Shown here in pieces: positions 55,206-63,093 of a DNA stretch of 64,000 nt. The notes beneath the pieces are model-generated. The model did no database searches. It was not told the DNA's origin and saw nothing but the letters and a program-made list of their open reading frames with translations. Location of the stretch: NCBI RefSeq assembly GCF_009821115.1, contig NZ_VYTY01000010.1:62001-126000 (forward strand), in the 5' to 3' direction. Every line of letters starts with the position of its first letter. Position 1 is the stretch's first letter. The position numbers were made by a program, and so were the translations under genes. The DNA comes from Nitrincola alkalisediminis. Lineage in GTDB: Bacteria; Pseudomonadota; Gammaproteobacteria; Pseudomonadales; Balneatricaceae.

Positions 55206-56510
55206 TTGTTTTTTGAACGTCCTGAGTCGGGTGAACGCGCCATACTGGTGCATATTGATTTTTATTCTGAATCTGAACCAGAAAGTCCTCGTGAGTTAGA
55301 AGAACTGGCGCTTTCAGCTGGCGCTGATCCGGTTGCCTTCTTAACCGGCAGTCGCTCAGATCCCAGTCCTAAGTTTTTCTTAGGCAAGGGAAAGGTTGCA
55401 GAGTTGGCGGAAATGGTCAGGCTGTATGAAGCGGAGCTGGTCATCTTTAACCATTCGCTTTCGCCAGCTCAGGAGCGCAACCTAGAGCGCGAGATTCAGT
55501 GCCGTGTTCTGGACAGAACAGGCTTGATACTCGATATATTTGCCCAGCGTGCCCGTACGCATGAGGGTAAGCTTCAAGTTGAGCTGGCTCAGCTTGAGCA
55601 TATGTCGACACGACTCGTGCGCGGCTGGACCCACCTTGAACGACAAAAAGGCGGGATAGGTTTGCGTGGACCGGGTGAAACGCAGCTCGAAACCGACCGT
55701 CGTTTGCTTCGGGTTCGTTTGAAATCGATCTTAAAACGTTTAGATAAGGTCAGAAAACAGCGTGATCAAGGGCGTCGTGCGCGCGTTCGAGCATCTGTTC
55801 CAACGGTATCGCTAGTCGGATATACCAACGCGGGTAAGTCCACCTTGTTTAACAGTTTGACAGCCTCAGATGTCTATGCAGCTGATCAGTTGTTCGCAAC
55901 CCTGGATCCAACCTTACGAAAAATTCAGCTTGATGATGCGGGTGCCGCGATTCTGGCTGACACGGTGGGTTTTATTCGGCACTTACCGCACAAACTTGTA
56001 GAAGCCTTTCGTGCGACCTTGCAAGAGACATGTGAAGCAACGTTGCTGCTGCATGTGATCGACAGCTACGACGAAGAGCGTCAGCTTCACATCGAGCAAG
56101 TGAACGATGTATTAACCGAGATAGGCGCAGATGATGTCCCTACCTTGCTTGTATACAACAAGGTCGATTTGTTAGAGCAGGTCGAGCCGAGAATTGATCG
56201 CGATGATGAAGGCGTTCCCATTCGCGTGTGGTTGTCGGCACAAACAGGTGCGGGTACCGATCTATTGCTTCAGGCCATCAACGAACGTCTCAGTGATGAT
56301 GTTTTTGAGAGTGAGTTGAAATTGACACCTTCGGAAGGGCAATTCCGTGCGCAGTTATATGCCGCCAATGCCATTTTATCCGAGTCCGTCGATGATGAAG
56401 GCCAGATGCATCTGAAAGTTCGCATTCAGCGTAAAGATTTTAGGCAGTTGTTGAGTCGATTGCAGATTCCGTTTGAACGATATTTGTCAGAAACGGTCGA
56501 TTATGTGTAG
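55206..56510 (+). CDS. hflX: GTPase HflX
   Basis: 434 residues, start TTG (then FFERPESGE), 9 bp after hfq. HflX N-terminal domain with SPAQERNLE and RTGLILDIFAQRARTHEGKLQVELAQL in pattern, Gly-rich GGIGLRGPGE, then Ras-like G domain (GYTNAGKSTLF, DTVGF, NKVD). Rescues stalled ribosomes. A terminator follows its stop. Confidence 0.96.
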   Translation: MFFERPESGERAILVHIDFYSESEPESPRELEELALSAGADPVAFLTGSRSDPSPKFFLGKGKVAELAEMVRLYEAELVIFNHSLSPAQERNLEREIQCRVLDRTGLILDIFAQRARTHEGKLQVELAQLEHMSTRLVRGWTHLERQKGGIGLRGPGETQLETDRRLLRVRLKSILKRLDKVRKQRDQGRRARVRASVPTVSLVGYTNAGKSTLFNSLTASDVYAADQLFATLDPTLRKIQLDDAGAAILADTVGFIRHLPHKLVEAFRATLQETCEATLLLHVIDSYDEERQLHIEQVNDVLTEIGADDVPTLLVYNKVDLLEQVEPRIDRDDEGVPIRVWLSAQTGAGTDLLLQAINERLSDDVFESELKLTPSEGQFRAQLYAANAILSESVDDEGQMHLKVRIQRKDFRQLLSRLQIPFERYLSETVDYV

Positions 56511-56511
56511 T

Positions 56512-56537
56512 CCTTGCATGCGAATGCAGGGCTTTTT
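56512..56537 (+). terminator. Rho-independent terminator after hflX
   Basis: CCTTGCAT-GCGA-ATGCAGGG (one G-T pair) followed by CTTTTT, starting one base after the hflX stop. It partly separates hfq-hflX from hflKC. Confidence 0.8.
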
Positions 56538-56577
56538 AAAATTATAACTTTAACTTTGTTTTATAGCGGAGAGCACT

Positions 56578-57789
56578 ATGGCCTGGAATGAGCCTGGCGG
56601 AAATGGCAAAAACCATGATCCGTGGAGCGGCGGCGGTGACAAAAATCCCGGCGGTGGTAAACGTGGTGGCAATGAGCAGGGCCCACCGGATCTTGATGAA
56701 GCGCTTCAAAAGCTTCAAGATCGTTTAAACGGTATTTTTGGTGGCAAGGGCGGAGGCTCTGGAACCTCTGGTGGTTCTGGTGGCTCCCACAAAGGAAGCT
56801 TTGGCTTGCTTGGTATTGTCGCTGTGATTGCCTTGGTTGTTTGGGCCGGTATGGGCTTCTACACCGTTGATCAACAAGAGCGTGGTGTTGTCTTGCGCTT
56901 GGGTAAATTCCATTCAGTTGTAAACCCTGGTTTGCAATGGAATCCACCGTTGATTGACGACGTCTCTAAGATTAACGTCACTCAAGTTCGTATTCATGAC
57001 CATCGTGCGTTGATGCTAACGGAAGACGAAAACATCGTAGATGTGGATATCAGCGTTCAATACGTGGCTGAAAACCCAGAAAACTTCCTGCTGAAGGTGC
57101 GTAGCCCTCAAGAAAGTTTGGGACAAGCGGCTGAGGCGGCTCTGCGTCAGGTCGTTGGTGCATCAGAAATGAACCAAATTTTGACGGAAGGTCGTCAAGT
57201 GATGGCGATTTCTGTGCAAGAGCGTCTGCAGCGTCACATGGATGCCTATGAAACCGGTATTCGAATTTCAGGCGTTAACGTTCGAAATGCACAAGCGCCC
57301 AGCCAAGTTCAGGATGCGTTTGACGACGTTATTAAGGCGCGTGAAGACGAGCAACGTTCCAAGAACGAAGCTGAGGCCTATGCCAACAGCGTTGTTCCTG
57401 AAGCGCGTGGTATTGCCCAGCGTATGATCGAAGAAGCGAACGCGTACCGCGAAGAAGTGGTCGCCAGAGCAACGGGTGAAAGCCAACGTTTCTTGGCGCT
57501 CTTGTCTGAATACCAAAATGAGCCAGATGTCACACGTGAGCGTCTATACATCGATATGATGCAAAGCGTGATGACAAACAATCCAAAAGTGTTAATGGAT
57601 GTTGAGGGTGGTAATAATCTCATGTTCTTGCCGTTGGATAAGCTGATGGAAAACAGAGGGAACCCCAGCAGCAGTTCGCGTAGCAGTGCCTCTGACTTAG
57701 GTTTTAGGCAAATGAATGATCCATTAACTGATGCCTCACGGACACGTCAAAGCTCGACAGGTGCAGGTAGCATGAGGGAGGGTCGATAA
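56578..57789 (+). CDS. hflK: FtsH protease modulator HflK
   Basis: 403 residues. Gly/Asn-rich N-terminus (about 1-75), one span (LGIVAVIALVVWAGMGFY), then an SPFH/band-7 domain with VDQQERGVVLRLG and FHSVVNPGLQWNPP. With HflC it surrounds FtsH in the inner membrane. The stop overlaps hflC by one base. Confidence 0.97.
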   Translation: MAWNEPGGNGKNHDPWSGGGDKNPGGGKRGGNEQGPPDLDEALQKLQDRLNGIFGGKGGGSGTSGGSGGSHKGSFGLLGIVAVIALVVWAGMGFYTVDQQERGVVLRLGKFHSVVNPGLQWNPPLIDDVSKINVTQVRIHDHRALMLTEDENIVDVDISVQYVAENPENFLLKVRSPQESLGQAAEAALRQVVGASEMNQILTEGRQVMAISVQERLQRHMDAYETGIRISGVNVRNAQAPSQVQDAFDDVIKAREDEQRSKNEAEAYANSVVPEARGIAQRMIEEANAYREEVVARATGESQRFLALLSEYQNEPDVTRERLYIDMMQSVMTNNPKVLMDVEGGNNLMFLPLDKLMENRGNPSSSSRSSASDLGFRQMNDPLTDASRTRQSSTGAGSMREGR

Positions 57790-58661
57790 TGAAACCTAAT
57801 TCAGTATTTGTACTTGTTTTAGCACTCGTTGTGGTTTGGTTGGCTTCTGAAAGCGTGTATATCGTCAAAGAAACCGAAAGAGCTGTTAAGTTACGATTCG
57901 GTGAAATTGTTGAGCCTGATATCGCACCAGGCCTGCATTTCAAGATTCCATTCGTCAACACAGTCCGTAAGTTTGAAGCGCGTTTGATCACGTTGGATTC
58001 ACGTCCACAAGCGTTTTTGACCTTAGAAGCCAAGCGTTTGATCGTGGATTCGTTCATTAAATGGCGTGTGAAGGACGTAGAACGTTACTACACCGCAACA
58101 TCAGGTGATGAAAACCGTGCGAACAGCCTGTTGGCGAGCCGTATCGAAACCAACTTGCGTAACCAGTTCGGTGAGCGAACACTGAACCAAGTGGTTTCAG
58201 GCGAACGTGAAGAGTTGATGGAGCAAGTTAACCGTCAGTTGAGCGTGGTGGCTGAGCGTGAGTTGGGTATCGAAATCGTTGATATTCGTATCAAACGGAT
58301 CGACCTGCCAACCGAAGTATCCACTTCCGTGTATGACCGTATGCGTTCTGAGCGTCTAAGACTGGCTCGTGAGCTGCGTGCTAGAGGTCTTGAGTTGGCG
58401 GAAGGGATACGTGCTGATGCTGATCGTCAGCGTACCGTTATTACCGCGAATGCTTTCAGCACGTCTGAAATCTTACGAGGTGAAGGGGATGCTGAAGCAG
58501 CGGCTATTTATTCGTCAGCATTCAGTCAAGATCCAGAGTTCTACTCGTTCATTCGTAGTATTGGTGCATACCGTGAATCCTTCAGTGGTCAGGGTGATGT
58601 GCTCGTGCTTGAGCCTACCAGTGAGTTTTTCCGTTACATGAGAAGCTCTGGCGTTCAATAA
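57789..58661 (+). CDS. hflC: FtsH protease modulator HflC
   Basis: 290 residues. N-terminal span (about 5-22) then SPFH domain (VKETERAVKLRFGEIV, PGLHFKIPFVNTV) and the Arg/Glu-rich helical region. Partner of HflK, coupled by TAATG. Two hairpins follow. Confidence 0.97.
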   Translation: MKPNSVFVLVLALVVVWLASESVYIVKETERAVKLRFGEIVEPDIAPGLHFKIPFVNTVRKFEARLITLDSRPQAFLTLEAKRLIVDSFIKWRVKDVERYYTATSGDENRANSLLASRIETNLRNQFGERTLNQVVSGEREELMEQVNRQLSVVAERELGIEIVDIRIKRIDLPTEVSTSVYDRMRSERLRLARELRARGLELAEGIRADADRQRTVITANAFSTSEILRGEGDAEAAAIYSSAFSQDPEFYSFIRSIGAYRESFSGQGDVLVLEPTSEFFRYMRSSGVQ

Positions 58662-58670
58662 GCAACAACC

Positions 58671-58739
58671 AAAGTAGGTGGGTAAACCACCTGCTTTGTG
58701 TTATGATTTCTAAGACCGGGTCATTGCCCGGTTTTTTTT
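58671..58739 (+). terminator. Tandem hairpins ending hflKC
   Basis: First stem AAAG-t-AGGTGG / CCACCT-g-CTTT (58671-58697), then ACCGGG-TCATTG-CCCGGT with eight T (58715-58739). The second is a strong terminator only 21 bp before the hisZ ATG. Confidence 0.88.
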
Positions 58740-58759
58740 GTGACAAAAGGGGGTCGTAA

Positions 58760-59932
58760 ATGGCGCTGGCAGATCGATGGCTGCTGCCTGAGGGTATCAA
58801 AGAATTATTGCCACCAGAGGCGCGTCAGGCAGAACTGATGCGACGTAGGTTGCTGGATTTGTATAATAATTGGGGTTATGACTTGGTAATGCCACCCTTG
58901 GTTGAGCATTTAGAGTCCTTGTTAACAGGGACAGGTCATGATCTGGATTTGAATACGTTTAAGCTGACGGATCGTCTGAGTGGGCACTCATTAGGTGTCA
59001 GGGCCGATATTACGCCTCAAGTTGCCAGAATTGACGCGCACCGTTTACGGACGGAAGGACCCAGCCGGTTGTGCTATTGCGGTTCCGTATTGCATACGCA
59101 TGCAGCCAATATGCTGGCGACGCGCAATCCAATGCAGGCGGGCGCAGAGCTATACGGCCATGCGGGTATCGAAAGCGATGTTGAAGTCATCTCTTTAATG
59201 CTCGAAACCCTCAATGTGGCGGGTATCTCCGATCCCATTACACTTGATTTGGGGCATGTCGCGCTCTTTAACGCTTTGATTGCCAAAGCCAAGCTCTCGG
59301 CAGAAGATAAAAGCCAATTTATAGATTTTCTGCAGCGCAAAGCACTCACCGAATATGACGCGTTTCTCTCGGAATTGAGCCTTGAAGCGTCTTTGCGCGA
59401 GCGTTTAGCTGTGCTACCTTTCTTGCATGGTACGGTTGATGTGCTTGAGAAAGCGGCAGGTTTATTTGAAGGCTGGAGCGAAGAGTCCGAGGCTATCCAA
59501 TATCTTTCGGATTTGGCTGAACTGATCCGAAACCGTTTTCCGCAAACCCGCTTTTATTTTGATTTGGCAGAGTTGCGAGGTTACCACTATCATACAGGAG
59601 TGGTCTTTGCAGCCTATACGCCAAGTTTTGGTCAAGCGCTTGCCAAGGGTGGGCGTTATGATGAAATAGGTCAGGATTTTGGTCGTGCTCGACCTGCCAC
59701 TGGCTTTAGTACGGATCTTAAAACGCTCCTGGATGTTGCAGGTGTTAAGGCGAAGATCGAACCGTCGGTTTTGGCCCCTTCAGTATGGAGTGCTGATTTG
59801 CATGAAGCAATTGAGCAGGCCCGACGTCAAGGGCATCGGGTGATACAGGCGCTAGATGAATCTGAGCGCCCGGCTGGATGTGATCGACAACTGGTCAAAA
59901 TTAATAACGAGTGGGTGATTCAAGCCCTCTGA
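58760..59932 (+). CDS. hisZ: ATP phosphoribosyltransferase regulatory subunit HisZ
   Basis: 390 residues, HisRS-like class II fold without tRNA-binding domain: DRWLLPEGIKELLPPEA, VRADITPQVARIDAHRL and KGGRYDEI. HisZ pairs with short-form HisG in histidine synthesis, so a short hisG is expected elsewhere. Position between hflC and purA is common in pseudomonads. A strong terminator lies just upstream, so it needs its own promoter or read-through. Confidence 0.95.
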   Translation: MALADRWLLPEGIKELLPPEARQAELMRRRLLDLYNNWGYDLVMPPLVEHLESLLTGTGHDLDLNTFKLTDRLSGHSLGVRADITPQVARIDAHRLRTEGPSRLCYCGSVLHTHAANMLATRNPMQAGAELYGHAGIESDVEVISLMLETLNVAGISDPITLDLGHVALFNALIAKAKLSAEDKSQFIDFLQRKALTEYDAFLSELSLEASLRERLAVLPFLHGTVDVLEKAAGLFEGWSEESEAIQYLSDLAELIRNRFPQTRFYFDLAELRGYHYHTGVVFAAYTPSFGQALAKGGRYDEIGQDFGRARPATGFSTDLKTLLDVAGVKAKIEPSVLAPSVWSADLHEAIEQARRQGHRVIQALDESERPAGCDRQLVKINNEWVIQAL

Positions 59933-59951
59933 TCCGTTTAACAGAAACTAA

Positions 59952-61271
<1,320 letters not shown>

Positions 61272-61286
61272 GTAAACAGTGCGTAT

Positions 61287-61327
61287 AAAAAAGGGGGCGA
61301 TATATCGGTATCGCCCCCCTTTTTTTA
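61287..61327. terminator. Bidirectional terminator between purA and the monophosphatase homologue
   Basis: GGGGGCGATA / TATCGCCCCC with loop TATCGG, preceded by six A and followed by a long T tract, between convergent genes. Confidence 0.93.
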
Positions 61328-61347
61328 TTCAATATTACCGTTTGAGC

Positions 61348-62151
61348 TTATAGGTTGCCGACCTGTACGGTTTTCAGCAATTGCTTAAACATCTTCGGGT
61401 TGGCCGCCACAAGCTCGCCTGTTTTCAGGTGCTGGTTGCCACCTTTAAAGTCACCGATCAAACCACCGGCTTCTTGGATTAACAGGATACCGGCTTCTTG
61501 TTCCCAGTCGTTGAGGCCCGCTTGAAAGAAACCGTCCAGCCGACCTGCTGCTGTGTAGGCAAGGTTAAGCAAGGTGGAGCCACTGCTGAAGGTATTGCCA
61601 TCTGCATGAATAATTTGGCCGACAATGGCTTGGTGAGTCTGGAACCATGCCTTGTCGCTTTTGCGGTTAAAGAAACCTGTGCCAATTAAGGAGCCTGTCA
61701 GGTTTTTTGCGCTACTGACTCTGAGTCTGCGACCGTTTAACTGTGCTCCGCTACCACGGCTGGCTGTAAATTCTTCGCCTGTAATTGGGTTGATAATCAC
61801 CGCATGTTCAATACGGCCATTGATTCTACCTGTTAGGCTTAAAGCAAAAATAGGAAGTGCGTTCGAGAAATTCGTCAGGCCGTCAACGGGATTGATTTGC
61901 CACTCAACGTGAGTGGGGCCGTCGCCAGTGGCTTTGTAGTGGCCGCTAAACTCAGCGTTAACAGTGTGGTGTGGATACGCCTTCTGAAGACTTTGAACGA
62001 TGGTTCGTTCTGCTTGGCAGCACACGTCATTAATGAACTCAGCAACGCTGGATTGTTCGGATTTGATTAGGTCTAGGCGTTCAATAGCCCGAGCGATTTG
62101 TTCACCGCCGAGACGGGCAGCACGAAGTGCGATATTAACTATCGGTAGCAT
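61348..62151 (-). CDS. Inositol-monophosphatase-family protein (SuhB-like) with altered metal site
   Basis: 267 residues, clearly SuhB-like along its length (MLPIVNIALRAAR, EEFTASRGSGAQLNGRRLRVS in pattern, AAGRLDGFF). Metal-site residues differ from the family: NDVCCQAE (44-45) where VDKAAE is usual; AEFSG keeps Glu67; INPVDGLTNF has Asn87 and Leu92 in place of the first Asp and the Thr of DPLDGT; NDWEQEAG has Glu217 where WD is usual. So catalysis is doubtful. SuhB also has a non-catalytic role in rRNA antitermination with NusA, which could survive. It is the last chromosomal-type gene before the accessory DNA. Confidence 0.9.
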   Translation of the reverse strand: MLPIVNIALRAARLGGEQIARAIERLDLIKSEQSSVAEFINDVCCQAERTIVQSLQKAYPHHTVNAEFSGHYKATGDGPTHVEWQINPVDGLTNFSNALPIFALSLTGRINGRIEHAVIINPITGEEFTASRGSGAQLNGRRLRVSSAKNLTGSLIGTGFFNRKSDKAWFQTHQAIVGQIIHADGNTFSSGSTLLNLAYTAAGRLDGFFQAGLNDWEQEAGILLIQEAGGLIGDFKGGNQHLKTGELVAANPKMFKQLLKTVQVGNL

Positions 62152-62271
62152 CAGAGTAAGCGTCCAAATTATTCAAGAGCGAAAGGGATAGTATACTGCA
62201 GTGTTGATTTCTTATCTATTCATGCAGGCGATTTTGGCCGTATGTTGTGGTTTTTTCTGGCTAGGTGACGG

Positions 62272-62304
62272 GCGTGCCAACCGACCTCCAATGGATTGGC
62301 ACGC
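62272..62304. repeat. 9-bp inverted repeat near the integron-like junction
   Basis: GCGTGCCAA-N15-TTGGCACGC, perfect. The 7-mer GTGCCAA recurs at 62391-62397. It could be a terminator stem without T run, an operator, or protein-binding repeats. Confidence 0.5.
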
Positions 62305-62470
62305 ATTGTTAAAAACTATGATGATTTGTGGCTCGCTTTTATCTGGAAGTATCCAAAAATCTATACTAAGATCAAAGTGTTATTGATAGAGTGCCAAGAA
62401 TAACCTGCTTGAGTGACGCTGCAATACCGTGCTGGCTCGTTTTGCAGGGCGCTTTTTTTGGGGTGATAGT

Positions 62471-62493
62471 TTTTATAAAACAATTGGTTAGGT
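62471..62493 (+). other. Candidate attI-like recombination junction
   Basis: ATAAAACAATTG followed by GTTAGGT (62487-62493), which fits the GTTRRRY integron core. The AAAACAA just before it resembles the end of class 1 attI (TAAAACAAAGTTAGGC). The cut would fall between G62487 and T62488. Integrase and other attI repeats not identified. Confidence 0.4.
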
Positions 62494-63087
62494 CTGGTTT
62501 TTGGGTGGAAATGGGGCTGGCTAAGCGAGTTGGCGTGTTATTAAAATGTTAGGGAATAAATACGATGGTTTCAAAGAGCAATTGGGATGGGTTCGAGCCA
62601 AAAGAGTTCTGGGAAAGTTTCGATGTTTTTGCTGAACATATGCCAGGAAAGGAACAAACGGAGCTTTGCATTCTGAAAGGGCATTTGCTAGTAGAAGAAA
62701 CATTAAACCGTATAATCAAAAAGCGGCTCGCAGCACCCACCTATATTGCTGAAGCGAGATTGGAGTTTTCACAAAAGCTAGCCCTAGCAAGATCGCTGCT
62801 TGTGCTAAATGAAGAAGACCGGTGGGTTTGGGACGGGGTAAGGAAGTTGAACGAAACCCGAAATCGATTGGCGCACCGACTGGTCGATTCGGGTATAAAT
62901 GATAAGGTAACGGATTTTACCTCTTTCGTCGAAAGCAGCTTGGCAGCGCCTTCGCAACAAGATCAGATGCAAGAGTTCGGAGAATTAACTATGTCTATTT
63001 TTAACGTCTACGTGACGCTGAACTGGGCTAGCGCCTAGGATATATCCCTAACCAAGCATTACAGCGGACAAGCCGCTGAATGCGGCG
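62488..63087 (+). mobile_element. Single-gene integron cassette
   Basis: 600 bp from TTAGGT to the G of the attC R' arm. It contains one ORF reading toward the attC, as in a normal cassette. R'' (CCCTAAC) pairs with its own left boundary GTTAGGT at 6 of 7 positions, the relation expected for a cassette that circularises. No integrase seen in the window. Confidence 0.6.
62565..63038 (+). CDS. HEPN-motif protein of the integron cassette
   Basis: 157 residues, ATG with AGGGA 9 nt upstream. A helical protein with ELCILKGHLLVEETLNRIIKKRL near the start and NETRNRLAHRL with R99-x4-H104, the HEPN Rx4-6H signature. HEPN proteins are often RNases in toxin-antitoxin or phage-defence systems, but others are non-catalytic. 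No antitoxin gene lies beside it. It stands alone in the cassette, 8 bp before the attC. Toxin or defence role is inference. Confidence 0.75.
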   Translation: MVSKSNWDGFEPKEFWESFDVFAEHMPGKEQTELCILKGHLLVEETLNRIIKKRLAAPTYIAEARLEFSQKLALARSLLVLNEEDRWVWDGVRKLNETRNRLAHRLVDSGINDKVTDFTSFVESSLAAPSQQDQMQEFGELTMSIFNVYVTLNWASA

Positions 63088-63093
63088 TTGAGA
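63046..63093 (+). other. attC-like integron recombination site
   Basis: R'' CCCTAAC (63046-63052), L'' with GCATT-A-CAGCGG (63056-63067), loop ACAAG, L' CCGCTG-AATGC (63073-63083), R' GTTGAGA (63087-63093). The arms give an 11-bp stem with one bulged A (63061), plus paired AAC/GTT ends. At 48 nt it is a little shorter than commonly described sites, and the last base of R' is A rather than Y. Confidence 0.6.

Larger units (their letters stand above)
62152..62564. other. Gene-free stretch before the cassette gene
   Basis: 413 bp holding the upstream region of the monophosphatase homologue, a 9-bp inverted repeat (62272-62304), a third copy of GTGCCAA (62391-62397), and an attI-like junction ending in GTTAGGT at 62487-62493. 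No integrase gene and no convincing ORF. Confidence 0.6.

Noticed and set aside
56576-56947. 123-codon minus-strand ORF opposite the hflK 5' end
   Set aside because: Shadow of the Gly-rich repeats of hflK.
62201-62386. 61-codon plus-strand ORF between the monophosphatase homologue and the cassette
   Set aside because: No SD before its GTG or the inner ATG, unusual composition and no recognisable features; it overlaps the inverted repeat.
62419-62457. CTGCAA / TTGCAG stem followed by seven T as an attC or strong terminator
   Set aside because: Only six paired bases, long loop, no R-box pairs; at best a weak terminator.
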